A DNA stretch of 64,000 bases from Pseudofrankia sp. DC12 (GCF_000966285.1 NZ_KQ031391.1:1570378-1634377), one strand, 5' to 3'. Shown: positions 54,315-63,585, numbered from the stretch's first letter. Translations and numbers: made by a program. Notes: a model not told the origin generated them from the sequence alone.

Positions 54315-55933
54315 GCGTCCTCCCCAGGCAGTGCCGCCGCATCCCCGGCGCCGGGGACCGGTCCGGCCCCGGTCGCGCCGGCCGCCCCTGACATCGCGTA
54401 GCCCAGGTCCTGCGGGGTGACGCTGGCGGGATCGGCCACGGCGACCAGCCGGCCGCGCGAGATGACCCGCAGCGTGTCCGACAGGCCGATCAGCTCGTCC
54501 AGGTCGGCGCTGACCAGGAGCACCGCCAGCCCGTCCCGGCGCGCCGCGCGCAGCTGGTCCCAGATCGCGGCCTGCGCCCCGACGTCGACACCGCGGGTCG
54601 GATGGGCCGCGACCAGCAGCGTCGGGGCGCCGCTCATCTCCCGGCCGACGATCAGCTTCTGCTGGTTGCCACCGGAGAGCGCACCGGCGGCGACGCCCAC
54701 CGAGGGCGTACGCACGTCGTACTCGGCGACGATCCGGCGCGCGTCGGTGCGCGCCGCCGACGTCGTCAGCAGGCCGCCCCGGGAGCAGGGTGGCTGGGTC
54801 TGGTGGCCGAGCATGCGGTTCTCCCACAGCGGGGAGTCGAGCAGGACACCGGAGCGGATCCGGTCCTCGGGCACGTACGCGACGCCGGCCTCCCGGCGCC
54901 GGCGCGTCTGCCAGGCGGTGACGTCGGTGCCGCCGAGCAGCACCCGGCCGGCCGCGGCGGCCCGGATACCCATCACCGCCTCGATCAGCTCGGCCTGGCC
55001 ATTCCCCTCGACCCCGGCGATGCCGAGAATCTCCCCGCGCCGCACGGTGAAGCTGACGTCGGTCACGACCCGCCGGCCGTCCTCGGTCTCGACGGACAGG
55101 CCCTCGACGGTCAGCGCCACGTCGTCGGTGACGGTCGTCTCCGAGGTCTCGGGCGAGGGAAGCTCGCTGCCGACCATCAGCTCGGCCAGCTGCCGCGCGG
55201 TGACGTCCGCCGGCCGGACCGTCCCGACCGTGGTCCCGCGCCGGATCACCGTGATGTCGTCGGCGACGGTGAGCACCTCGTCGAGCTTGTGCGAGATGAA
55301 GATGATGGAGAGGCCCTCGTCGACGAGGTCGCGCAGCGCCCCGAAGAGCTCGTCGACTTCCTGCGGGACGAGCACCGCGGTCGGCTCGTCGAGAATGAGG
55401 GTGCGCGCGCCGCGGTAGAGGACCTTGAGGATCTCGACCCGCTGCCGTTCGCCGATGCCCAGGTCGCGGACGTAGGCGTCGGGCCGGATGTCCAGGCCGT
55501 AGCGGGTCGCGATCTCCTCGACGCGGTCCCGCGCCCCACGGTTGTCGAGCAGGATGCGGCGCCATCCGCGCTGGCGGGGCTCGGCGCCGAGGATGACGTT
55601 CTCCAGCACGGTGAGGTTCTCGGCGAGCTTGAAATGCTGGTGCACCATGCCGATGCCGCGGGCGATCGCGTCCGCCGGGCTGCGCAGCGTGGCCTCGGTG
55701 CCGTCGAGCAGGATCGTCCCCGAGTCGGGGCGGTGCATCCCGTACAGCGTCTTCATCAGGGTCGACTTGCCGGCGCCGTTCTCGCCGACCACCGCGTGCA
55801 CCGACCCGCGCCGGACCCGGATCGAGACGTCCCGGTTGGCGACCACCCCGGGGAACGCCTTGGTGATGCCGCGAAGCTCGACCGCGAGGTCGGCCCCCTC
55901 GTCGGCTGACGCCGGCGTGCCCTCGATGCCGAT
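54311..55933 (-). CDS. Nucleoside ABC transporter ATPase (two-domain), possible AUC start
   Basis: Two ABC domains in one chain. Domain 1 has Walker A AVVGENGAGKSTLMKTLYGM and Walker B ARTLILDEPTAVLVPQEV. Domain 2 has ILGIAGVEGNGQAELIEAVM, the signature GALSGGNQQKLIVGREM and PTLLVAAHPTRGVDVGAQAA. This matches the YufO/NupO type. The conserved N-terminus (AVELRGITKAFPGVVANRDV) begins before any ATG, GTG or TTG in frame; the first GTG (55846) would delete beta-1. An ATC at 55933 lies 8 nt after GAGGAG, so a non-canonical AUC start is proposed. A base error upstream is the alternative. Confidence 0.85.
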   Translation of the reverse strand: MGIEGTPASADEGADLAVELRGITKAFPGVVANRDVSIRVRRGSVHAVVGENGAGKSTLMKTLYGMHRPDSGTILLDGTEATLRSPADAIARGIGMVHQHFKLAENLTVLENVILGAEPRQRGWRRILLDNRGARDRVEEIATRYGLDIRPDAYVRDLGIGERQRVEILKVLYRGARTLILDEPTAVLVPQEVDELFGALRDLVDEGLSIIFISHKLDEVLTVADDITVIRRGTTVGTVRPADVTARQLAELMVGSELPSPETSETTVTDDVALTVEGLSVETEDGRRVVTDVSFTVRRGEILGIAGVEGNGQAELIEAVMGIRAAAAGRVLLGGTDVTAWQTRRRREAGVAYVPEDRIRSGVLLDSPLWENRMLGHQTQPPCSRGGLLTTSAARTDARRIVAEYDVRTPSVGVAAGALSGGNQQKLIVGREMSGAPTLLVAAHPTRGVDVGAQAAIWDQLRAARRDGLAVLLVSADLDELIGLSDTLRVISRGRLVAVADPASVTPQDLGYAMSGAAGATGAGPVPGAGDAAALPGEDA

Positions 55934-56019
55934 GGCGGACGCTCCTCGTGGGATTGGGCGTGGCAGGGACCGTGCTCGGGGTGGCCGGGCCCCAGCGGGA
56001 CCCGGCCACCCCGGACGGA

Positions 56020-57111
56020 TCAGCTCGACGGCGTCGTCGGCACCTTGATCTCACCCGAGATGATCTTGGCCTTGAACTCGTCGACCTTGGCGGTGTACGG
56101 CCCGATGGCGCTGTTCGACGTCGCGTACGCGACGCCGCCGACCTTCAGGTCGTAGATCTTCTGACCGGTCAGCGGCTTGCCGTCGACAGCAGACTTGATC
56201 ATGTCGTAGACGGCGACGTCCACGTGCTTGATCATCGAGGTCAGGATGACCGGCTGAACGTCCGCCGCGGCGCTGGTGTACTGGTCCGAGTCGACCCCGA
56301 TCGCGAGCTTGCCCGCGGCCTTGGCCGCGGTGAAGACGCCACCGCCGGAACCGCCCGCCGCGTGGTAGACGACGTCGGCGCCGCTGTCGTACATGCCGGC
56401 GGCCGCGGTCTGGCCCTTGGCCGGGTCACTGAAGCCGCTGAAGTCCGGCGGCTGGGTCAGGTAGGTCACCTGGATCTTGATGTCCGGCTTGACGGCCTTA
56501 GCGCCCGCCTCGTAGCCGGCCTGGAACTTCTGGATCAGCGGGGTGTTGACACCGCCGACGAAGCCGATGTTCCCCGTCTTCGTCGCCTGCGCCGCGACCG
56601 CGCCGACCAGGAAGGAGCCCTGCTCCTCGGCGAAGGTCAGGCTGGCGACGTTCGGCACCTTGACAAGGGTGGCGTCGTCGATGATCGCGAAGTTGGTGTC
56701 CGGGTAGTCGGGAGCGACCTTGCCGAGCGCCGTCGCGTACGCGAAACCGACCGCGATGATCGGGTTGTTGCCCGCATCGGCGAGCTGGCGCAGCCGCTCC
56801 TCCTTCTGCGCGTCGGTCTCGCCGTCGGTCGCCTCCAGCTCGGACGGCTTGACGCCGAGTTCCTTGGTCGCCTTGTCGAGACCGGCCGCCGCCGAGTCGT
56901 TGAAGGACTTGTCACCACGGCCACCGATGTCGTACGCGAGGCCGACCTTGAGGGTCTTGCCAGCCGCGGAACCGCTGGCGGCCGGGGCCGTGCTGTTCCC
57001 GTCCGAGCCGCCGCACGCCCCGAGTGCGAGCACCATCGCGCTGGCAGCAGCGACCAGCCCCGTCGTCGTCCCCAAGCGGCCGAATCTCCGCACACGCCTG
57101 TCTGCGCGCAA
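56020..57111 (-). CDS. BMP-family nucleoside-binding lipoprotein
   Basis: The TTG at 57111 is preceded by GGAGGGGAGA; a GTG at 57093 is an alternative. 363 residues. The signal ends in the lipobox LGAC. The mature part reads KVGLAYDIGGRGDKSFNDSA (BMP start), NNPIIAVGFAYATALGKVAP, ASLTFAEEQGSFLVGAVAAQ and GNIGFVGGVNTPLIQKFQAG, as in Med/PnrA-like purine nucleoside receptors. It delivers the nucleoside to the permeases. An 86-bp gap separates it from the ATPase start. Confidence 0.92.
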   Translation of the reverse strand: MRADRRVRRFGRLGTTTGLVAAASAMVLALGACGGSDGNSTAPAASGSAAGKTLKVGLAYDIGGRGDKSFNDSAAAGLDKATKELGVKPSELEATDGETDAQKEERLRQLADAGNNPIIAVGFAYATALGKVAPDYPDTNFAIIDDATLVKVPNVASLTFAEEQGSFLVGAVAAQATKTGNIGFVGGVNTPLIQKFQAGYEAGAKAVKPDIKIQVTYLTQPPDFSGFSDPAKGQTAAAGMYDSGADVVYHAAGGSGGGVFTAAKAAGKLAIGVDSDQYTSAAADVQPVILTSMIKHVDVAVYDMIKSAVDGKPLTGQKIYDLKVGGVAYATSNSAIGPYTAKVDEFKAKIISGEIKVPTTPSS

Positions 57112-57301
57112 GGAACCCGTCTCCCCTCCGTCTGCCGCGGGCAGGCCGCCCGGCGGCACAATGGCATCGCCTCCTGCCGGGATCGATCGGTCGATTTCTC
57201 CCGGTTCGGGCGTAGCCGTACGGAGGCTAGAAGCAGCAGGTTTCACTACCCACATGCTTGTAGTTTCAAGATTTAGCGCACTTGTAACGCTTGTGCTACC
57301 T

Positions 57302-57319
57302 GGCCCATAAAAGTGGGCC
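57302..57319. terminator. Hairpin between deoA and the BMP gene
   Basis: GGCCCA-TAAAAG-TGGGCC, a 6-bp perfect stem, lies 45 bp after the deoA stop on the minus strand and may end that transcript. The neighbouring 57230-57300 is A/T-rich (TTTCAAGATTTAGC) and probably carries the promoter of the BMP operon. Confidence 0.45.
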
Positions 57320-57363
57320 CATTCGGGGTTGATCCGGCAGCCGGACCCCACGCCCGCGCGAGA

Positions 57364-58677
57364 TCAGATGATCTTCAGAACGACGGGCGGCTCGGCCGGG
57401 GCGGACTCGGACACCCGGAACGCGCCCCTGACCAGGTCCACGGGCGGCTCGACGCCGTCGCGGTGATGGATGACGGCCAGGGGCTCGCCCGCCGAGACCC
57501 GGTCCCCCACCCGGCGGCGCAGCACGACCCCGGCCGAGTGGTCGAGCGGCCCGCCCTTGACGAGCCGGCCCGCGCCGACGTTCATCGCCGCGGTGCCGAT
57601 GGCCCGTGGGTCGACCTCGGACACATAGCCCTCGCGGTCGGCGACGACCCGCACCTGGTTGTCGGCGGTGGGCAGCCCGCCCGGCTCCTCCAGCACGCCG
57701 GGCTCGGCCCCCTGCGCGACGGCCCAGCGCAGGAACTGCTCGTACCCGGCGCCCGCGGCCAGGGCGTCGTCGACCTTCCGCTCGGCCTCGGCGGCCGAGA
57801 GGCCCGGGTCCGCGCTGCGGAGCATGAGGGCCGCGATCGTGCGGCACAGGCCGGTCAGGCCCGGGATCTCCCGGCCCCGCAGCGCGTCCAGCGCCTCGTG
57901 CACCTCCAGGGCGTTCCCGACCGCGTACCCGAGCGGCTGGCTCATGTCCGTGAGCACGGCCCGGCAGCGCAGACCGGCACCGGTGGCGACCCCGACCATC
58001 AGGTGCGCCAGCTCCAGCGCGCGGTCCTGGTCCGGGATCAGCGCGCCGGCGCCCGTCTTCACGTCGAACAGCACGCCATGCGCGCCCACGGCGATCTTCT
58101 TGCTGACGATGCTGGCCGCGATCAGCGGCAGGCTGTCCACCGTCCCGGTGACGTCCCGCAGCGCGTAGGTGGCCTTGTCTCCCGGCGTCAGGCTCGCGCT
58201 CTGCCCGGTGATCACCATGCCGACCTGGTCGACCATCCGGTAGACCTCGTCGGTGTCGAGCTCGAGGCGCAGCCCGCGGACGGACTCCATCTTGTCGATG
58301 GTGCCCCCGGTGAGCCCGAGGCCGCGGCCGCTCATCTTGGCCACCGCCACTCCGCACGCCGCGACCAGCGGCACGACGACGAGGCTCACCGTGTCCCCGA
58401 CGCCGCCGGTGCTGTGCTTGTCGAGCACCACCCGCCCGGACGCGGCGAAGTCCAGCGTCTCGCCGCCGGTCACATAGGCCCTGGTCAGCGCGACCGTCTC
58501 CGCCCGCGACAGCCCCCGGCACGCCACCGTCGCGAGCCATGCGGACATCTGGTAGTCGGGAACCCGGCCGGCGACGAAGTCCGCGACGAGCAGCTCGATC
58601 TCCGCCGCGGCCAGCTCGGCCCCCGCCCTGGTGCGGGCGACGGCGTCGAGGGCGCGGGCGGAGGCGTCAGCAGTCAT
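57364..58677 (-). CDS. deoA: Thymidine phosphorylase
   Basis: 437 residues. The signatures are LVADFVAGRVPDYQMSAWLA, the phosphate and substrate site VVLDKHSTGGVGDTVSLVVV, VAKMSGRGLGLTGGTIDKME and ASIVSKKIAVGAHGVLFDVK (Ser-Lys-Lys). It cleaves thymidine or deoxyuridine to base and deoxyribose-1-phosphate. Lies just upstream of the BMP transporter on the same strand and completes a nucleoside uptake/salvage locus with cdd and the PfkB kinase. Confidence 0.95.
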   Translation of the reverse strand: MTADASARALDAVARTRAGAELAAAEIELLVADFVAGRVPDYQMSAWLATVACRGLSRAETVALTRAYVTGGETLDFAASGRVVLDKHSTGGVGDTVSLVVVPLVAACGVAVAKMSGRGLGLTGGTIDKMESVRGLRLELDTDEVYRMVDQVGMVITGQSASLTPGDKATYALRDVTGTVDSLPLIAASIVSKKIAVGAHGVLFDVKTGAGALIPDQDRALELAHLMVGVATGAGLRCRAVLTDMSQPLGYAVGNALEVHEALDALRGREIPGLTGLCRTIAALMLRSADPGLSAAEAERKVDDALAAGAGYEQFLRWAVAQGAEPGVLEEPGGLPTADNQVRVVADREGYVSEVDPRAIGTAAMNVGAGRLVKGGPLDHSAGVVLRRRVGDRVSAGEPLAVIHHRDGVEPPVDLVRGAFRVSESAPAEPPVVLKII

Positions 58678-58741
58678 GCGCCAAGTCTTTACGCCGCCCG
58701 GCCCCCGGGAGCCAGACCCTGTGGTGCGCCTCCCAGTCCGG

Positions 58742-59860
58742 CTAGTCCGCCGTGACGGGATCGAGGCTCAGCGCGGCGACGCGGTCCAGGTGCTGGCCGG
58801 TGTCGCCGAAGGTGCCGACGAGGCGCTTGGCGCGCTTGTAGAAGAAGTGCGCCTCGTGCTCCCAGGTGAAGCCGATGCCGCCGTGGTACTGGATCATCGC
58901 ACCGGTCGCCGCGGTGGCGGCCTCGTTCGCCTTGGCCTTGGCGACCGCGACGGCGAGCTCGGCGTCCGGCAGCGCCTCGTCGAGCGCGTGCGCGGCGTAC
59001 AGCGCGGCGTGCTCGGCCATCAGGACGGCGACGTGCAGGTCGGCCAGGGTGTGCTTGATCGCCTGGAAGCTGCCGACCGGCTTGCCGAACTGGACCCGGG
59101 TCTTGTCGTACTCGACGGTCCGGGTCACGGCGGCGCGCGCCGACCCGACGAGGTCGGCCGCGGCGAGCACCGCGCCCCGGCGGTTCAGGTCGGCCAGCAC
59201 GCCGGCGCTGGAGCCCTCCAGCCGCTCACCGGCGGCGGCGGCGAACGTGAGGCTCCCGAGCCGCGTCGTACCGTCGTAGCTGACGTGCTGAGCGACGGTG
59301 ACCTCCGCCGCGGCCGGATCGACGAGGTAGAGGCCGGCTCCGCCGTCGGGCTCCGTGGCCGCGACGACCGCGAGGCGCGCGACCCCCGGGTACTCGACGG
59401 GCGATGCCGTCCCGGTCAGCCGCCCGTCGGCGTCGGCGGTGACTCCGACGCCGGACGCGTCGAACGCCCCGCCCGGCGCGCGCACCGCGACGGTCGCGAC
59501 CAGCTCACCGGCGGCGAGCGGGCCGAGCACGGCCGCACGCTGCGCCGGCGAGCCGGCGAGCCGGACCGCCTCGCCGGCGAGGACGGTCGACAGCCACGGC
59601 CCGGGAACCGCGCCGGCACCCAGCGCGCGAGCGATCACCTGCGCGTCCAACAGGCCAAGCCCCAGCCCGTCGTTCTCCTCGGGCACGAGCACGGCGAGCC
59701 AGCCCTGCTCGCCGAACGCCTTCCACAGGTCGGCCGGGTGGCCGTCGCCGTCGGCGTCCTCGAAGACGGCCCGCACGGCTGTCAGGTCGAAGCGGTCCGC
59801 GAGGTAGTCGCGGACGGTCTCGGCGAGCGCCCGCTGCTCATCGGTCAGTGCGAAGAACAC
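58742..59860 (-). CDS. Acyl-CoA dehydrogenase, smaller partner subunit
   Basis: GTG 59860 with AGGGGAGGA upstream; 372 residues. It starts FFALTDEQRALAETVRDYLA and has GQGLAVLVPEENDGLGLGLL-like substrate loops. The C-terminal half YDKTRVQFGKPVGSFQAIKH and MIQYHGGIGFTWEHEAHFFY is well conserved, while the central FAD loop is weak. This is the beta-subunit pattern of mycobacterial alpha2beta2 steroid or fatty-acyl dehydrogenases. 14 bp after the large-subunit gene. Confidence 0.85.
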   Translation of the reverse strand: MFFALTDEQRALAETVRDYLADRFDLTAVRAVFEDADGDGHPADLWKAFGEQGWLAVLVPEENDGLGLGLLDAQVIARALGAGAVPGPWLSTVLAGEAVRLAGSPAQRAAVLGPLAAGELVATVAVRAPGGAFDASGVGVTADADGRLTGTASPVEYPGVARLAVVAATEPDGGAGLYLVDPAAAEVTVAQHVSYDGTTRLGSLTFAAAAGERLEGSSAGVLADLNRRGAVLAAADLVGSARAAVTRTVEYDKTRVQFGKPVGSFQAIKHTLADLHVAVLMAEHAALYAAHALDEALPDAELAVAVAKAKANEAATAATGAMIQYHGGIGFTWEHEAHFFYKRAKRLVGTFGDTGQHLDRVAALSLDPVTAD

Positions 59861-59874
59861 TGTGTTTCCTCCCC

Positions 59875-61047
59875 TTACCGCGGCAGGCCGAGCACGCGCT
59901 CGGCGACGATGTTGCGCTGCACCTGCGACGAGCCACCCCAGATCGTCACCGACCGGGTCCAGAACGCCTCGTGCTGCAGGGCGCTGAGGTCCAGGCCGGC
60001 GACCGGCGCGGTGAGGACCCCGTCGAGGCCGAGCAGATGGTCGAACGTCTCGAACAGCCTCTGGTAGGTCTCCGACCACTGCAGCTTCGTGATCGACGAC
60101 TCGGAGCCGAGGTCACGGCCCTGCTCGACCTGGGTGAGCACGTGCATCGCGTGGTAGCGCAGGCACTCCAGCTCGACGAGCCGGCTGGCCAGCTCGCGGC
60201 GCAGCACCGGGTCGGTGTCCCGGCCGAGCGCGCGGGCAGCGGCGACGATCTCGTCGTAGCCGCGGCGGAACTGGGCGTACTGGGAGATGCCGGAGGCGCC
60301 GCGCTCGAAGGACAGCAGCAGCATCGCGGTCTTCCAGCCGTTGCCGACGCCGCCGACGCAGTCGGACACCTTGACCCGGGCGTCGGTGAAGAACACCTCA
60401 CCGAACTCGGATGCGCCACTGATCTGCTTGAGCGGGCGAGCCTCGACGCCTTCCTGGTGCATGTCGACCAGCAGCATGGAGATGCCGCGATGGGACTGGC
60501 TACCGGGCTCGGTTCGCACCAGCGTGAACAGCTTGTCGCCGTGCATCGCGTTGGTGGTCCAGATCTTCTGGCCGTTGACGACGAACTCGTCGCCTTCCAG
60601 CCGCCCGGAGGTGCGCAGCGCCGCGAGGTCCGAGCCGGCGCCCGGTTCTGAGAAGCCCTGGCACCAGATCACCTCGTTGCGCAGCATCGGGCCGATGATG
60701 TCCCGCTTCTGCTCCTCGGTGCCGACCGCCATGACCGTCGGCGCGAGGAAGGTCAGGCCCAGTGCGTTGGCCGACTCCGGCGCGCTGGCGAGCGCCATCT
60801 CCTCGTCGTAGATCGCCTTCATCCCCGGCGTGCCACCGCGACCGCCGTACTCGGTCGGCCACGCGATGCCGGCGAACCCGGCCTCGGCCTTGCGCCGCTC
60901 CCAGTCGCGCCGCAGCTCGAAGCCCTTGTCCTCGGGGATGCGCTCCCAGAAGGCGGGCTCCTTCCACTCCGGGGGGATGTTGGCGTCGAGCCAGCCGCGC
61001 AGCTCCGAGCGGAACTGCTCCTCCTGCGGGGTGAACGTCAGATCCAT
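59875..61047 (-). CDS. Acyl-CoA dehydrogenase, main subunit
   Basis: 390 residues from ATG 61047 (MDLTFTPQEEQFRSELRGWL). VIWCQGFSEPGAGSDLAALR and VNGQKIWTTNAMHGDKLFTL carry the FAD and substrate motifs, GASGISQYAQFRRGYDEIVA follows, and TIWGGSSQVQRNIVAERVLG is the C-terminal FAD contact. It forms an operon with the smaller subunit gene, behind a palindromic operator. The pair resembles FadE26/27 or FadE28/29-type heteromers, but the substrate is not assigned. Confidence 0.88.
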   Translation of the reverse strand: MDLTFTPQEEQFRSELRGWLDANIPPEWKEPAFWERIPEDKGFELRRDWERRKAEAGFAGIAWPTEYGGRGGTPGMKAIYDEEMALASAPESANALGLTFLAPTVMAVGTEEQKRDIIGPMLRNEVIWCQGFSEPGAGSDLAALRTSGRLEGDEFVVNGQKIWTTNAMHGDKLFTLVRTEPGSQSHRGISMLLVDMHQEGVEARPLKQISGASEFGEVFFTDARVKVSDCVGGVGNGWKTAMLLLSFERGASGISQYAQFRRGYDEIVAAARALGRDTDPVLRRELASRLVELECLRYHAMHVLTQVEQGRDLGSESSITKLQWSETYQRLFETFDHLLGLDGVLTAPVAGLDLSALQHEAFWTRSVTIWGGSSQVQRNIVAERVLGLPR

Positions 61048-61115
61048 GGGTACTCGCTCCCGGGTGCGCGGCACCGCCGGCGGGCGGTGCCGGGGCGTCG
61101 GCCGGCAGGTCATAG

Positions 61116-61131
61116 GTTACTCATTAGTAAC
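61116..61131. promoter_or_regulatory. 16-bp palindrome upstream of the acyl-CoA dehydrogenase pair
   Basis: GTTACT-CATT-AGTAAC is a perfect dyad, 68 bp before the main subunit start. It is A/T-rich against its surroundings and has the size of a TetR-family operator. It fits neither the KstR nor the KstR2 consensus. Confidence 0.65.
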
Positions 61132-61464
61132 AGATGGCGCGACGGCTCGCGGGCCGCCACGGCGATCATCTACCGGGAGGACGCGAAATGCATGCGCCGG
61201 CCGGGCTGGTTCGACCGCCTCGCCGCGTTGCCCCCATAGGCGGCGCTCGCCGCCGGCGACCAGCCCACCGGGTCCGCGGCCACCCGCGAGCCCGGTAACC
61301 ACCGGTTACCGGCCGCCGGCCGGCAGCCCAACAGCGGCGTACATCGCCGGGTCCCAGGTCCGCCGGGGGGGCGGTTGTCGCACCCGCCCGGCACGATGGT
61401 GACGGGCGGGGACGCGCCCCAAGCCCGCTCACGGTCACTCAGGTATCCGTAGGAGGTACCCCCG
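61132..61464. other. Intergenic stretch before glpD
   Basis: No intact gene. A plus-strand piece at 61168-61240 (YREDAKCMRRPGWFDRLAAL, then a stop) looks like the tail of a lost gene I do not recognise. TAGGAGG at 61450-61456 is the ribosome site of glpD. No terminator was seen. Confidence 0.35.
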
Positions 61465-63585
61465 ATGCCCGGCACGGCCCTTTCGGACGGCACTGTCCCC
61501 GCCGCCGGCGTCTCCTCCGCCAACGGCATCTCCCCCGCCAACGGCGCCAGCCTCGGCCGGCTCGGCCCGGCCGAGCGCGCCGAGGCGCTGCGGCGGCTGG
61601 CGACCGAGACGTTCGACGTACTCGTCATCGGCGGCGGCGTCACCGGCGCCGGCACCGCGCTGGACGCGGCGGCCCGGGGCCTGTCGGTAGCCCTTGTCGA
61701 GGCCCGCGACCTCGCGGCGGGCACGTCCAGCCGGTCGAGCAAGCTGATCCACGGCGGGCTGCGCTACCTGGAGCAGCTCAACGGCGCGCTGGTCCGCGAG
61801 GCGCTGCGCGAGCGGACCCTGCTGCTGGAGACGCTGGCCCCGCACCTGGTCCGCCCGGTGCCGTTCCTGCTACCGCTGACCCACCACGGCTGGGAGCGGG
61901 CCTACATCGGCAGCGGCGTGCTGCTCTACGACACCCTCGGCCAGGGCCTGGCCCGGATCAGCCCCGCTCCGGGCACCCAGCGGGCGGCCCGCTCTGCCTC
62001 CCCGGCCGGCGACGGTCCCCCGTCCGGCGGCCTGCCGATGCACCGGCACCTGACCCGCAAGGCGGCGTTGCGCGAGTTCCCGGCGCTGCGGCCCGACGCC
62101 CTGGTCGGCGCGATCCAGTACTGGGACGGGCAGGTCGACGACGCCCGGCACACGATGTTCGTCGCCCGCACCGCGGCCAGATTCGGCGCCGCGGTCGCGA
62201 CGTCCACGCCGGTCATCGGCCTGCTGCGCGAGGAGGACCGGGTCACCGGCGCGGTCGTGCGCGATCTCGAGTCGCCGGATGGCGCCGAGATCCGGGTCCG
62301 GGCCCGGCAGACGATCAGCGCGACCGGGGTGTGGACGGACGACCTGCACGCCATGCTCGGCGGCCGGGGCGGGCGGGGGACGGTCTCGGTGCGGGCGTCG
62401 AAGGGCGTGCACCTGGTGGTCCCGCGCGACCGGCTGCAGGGCACCACCGGGCTGATCCTGCGGACCGAGCGCAGCGTGCTGTTCGTCATCCCCTGGGGCA
62501 GCCACTGGATCATCGGCACCACCGACACCGACTGGGAGCTCGACCTCGCCCACCCGGCCGCCACCCGGTCCGACATCGACTACCTGCTCGACCAGCTCAA
62601 CAAGGTGCTGCGCAGCCCGCTCACCTGGGACGACATCGTCGGCGTCTACGCCGGGCTGCGCCCGCTGCTGGCCGGCGAGTCCGAGGACACCGCGCAGCTG
62701 TCCCGCGAGCACGCCGTCGTCGCCGCCGCGCCCGGGCTGACCACGGTCGCCGGCGGGAAGTACACGACCTACCGAGTGATGGCCGAGGACGCGGTCGACG
62801 CGGCCGCTGCCGGGCTGACCCGGGTGGTGCCGCCGTCGTGCACGGAGAAGACTCCGCTGCTCGGCGCGGACGGGTACCAGGCCCTGTGGAACGCGCGCGA
62901 GCGGCTCGCCGACCGCGCCGGGCTGCACGTCGCCCGGATCGAGCACCTGCTGCGGCGGTACGGGACGCTGACCGAGGAGCTCGTCGACCTGGTCGTCGCC
63001 GAACCGAGCCTCGGCATCGCGCTGCCCGGGGCGGAGGCGTACCTCGCGGTCGAGGCGCTGTACGCGGCGACGCACGAGGGCGCGCGGCGGCTGGAGGACG
63101 TGCTGACCCGCCGCACCCGGATCTCGTTCGAGGCGCCGGACCGGGGCCTGGCCGCCGCCGGTCCGGTGGCCGAGCTGATCGCCCCGGTACTCGGCTGGGA
63201 CGAGGCACGGACCCGCGCCGAGGTGGAGCTGTACGAGGCCCGCGTCGCCGCCGAGCGCGCGTCCCAGGAGACCACCGACGACGCCACGGCCGACGTCACC
63301 CGCCGCGCGGCGCCCGACGCCCGCGGGCTGCCGTCGGTACGCGCCACCGCCCGCCCGCAGCCGGCGACGCCGCCGCCCTCCGAGGTCGACCTGGACGAGG
63401 TGGCCCCGATCACCGGCGTCACCGTGGCCTCGGCCGCGACCTCGGCGGCGGCCACCGCCGCGGCGAGCCTGCGCGCCGCCCGCCGCGCCGTCGTCAGCTC
63501 GATCACCCGGTCCTCCGGCGCGGCGGGCGGGCCGCCCACCGACTCCGGCACCGGCCCCGGCAGCATGACGGACCTGGCCTCCTGA
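61465..63585 (+). CDS. glpD: Glycerol-3-phosphate dehydrogenase with long C-terminal extension
   Basis: 706 residues; the ATG follows TAGGAGG. After a ~45-residue polar leader comes the FAD motif FDVLVIGGGVTGAGTALDAA, then GTSSRSSKLIHGGLRYLEQL, SVLFVIPWGSHWIIGTTDTD and VVAAAPGLTTVAGGKYTTYR, all typical of FAD-dependent GlpD. It oxidises sn-glycerol-3-phosphate to dihydroxyacetone phosphate at the membrane. The usual protein ends after the four-helix C-domain (~residue 600). Here ~105 more residues follow, mostly Ala/Thr/Pro-rich with no known domain. Confidence 0.92.
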   Translation: MPGTALSDGTVPAAGVSSANGISPANGASLGRLGPAERAEALRRLATETFDVLVIGGGVTGAGTALDAAARGLSVALVEARDLAAGTSSRSSKLIHGGLRYLEQLNGALVREALRERTLLLETLAPHLVRPVPFLLPLTHHGWERAYIGSGVLLYDTLGQGLARISPAPGTQRAARSASPAGDGPPSGGLPMHRHLTRKAALREFPALRPDALVGAIQYWDGQVDDARHTMFVARTAARFGAAVATSTPVIGLLREEDRVTGAVVRDLESPDGAEIRVRARQTISATGVWTDDLHAMLGGRGGRGTVSVRASKGVHLVVPRDRLQGTTGLILRTERSVLFVIPWGSHWIIGTTDTDWELDLAHPAATRSDIDYLLDQLNKVLRSPLTWDDIVGVYAGLRPLLAGESEDTAQLSREHAVVAAAPGLTTVAGGKYTTYRVMAEDAVDAAAAGLTRVVPPSCTEKTPLLGADGYQALWNARERLADRAGLHVARIEHLLRRYGTLTEELVDLVVAEPSLGIALPGAEAYLAVEALYAATHEGARRLEDVLTRRTRISFEAPDRGLAAAGPVAELIAPVLGWDEARTRAEVELYEARVAAERASQETTDDATADVTRRAAPDARGLPSVRATARPQPATPPPSEVDLDEVAPITGVTVASAATSAAATAAASLRAARRAVVSSITRSSGAAGGPPTDSGTGPGSMTDLAS

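Noticed and set aside
53091-56054. 987-residue minus-strand frame overlapping the transporter ATPase
   Set aside because: Its N-terminal two thirds are Arg-rich out-of-frame translation of the ATPase gene. Only the C-terminal third is the real permease.
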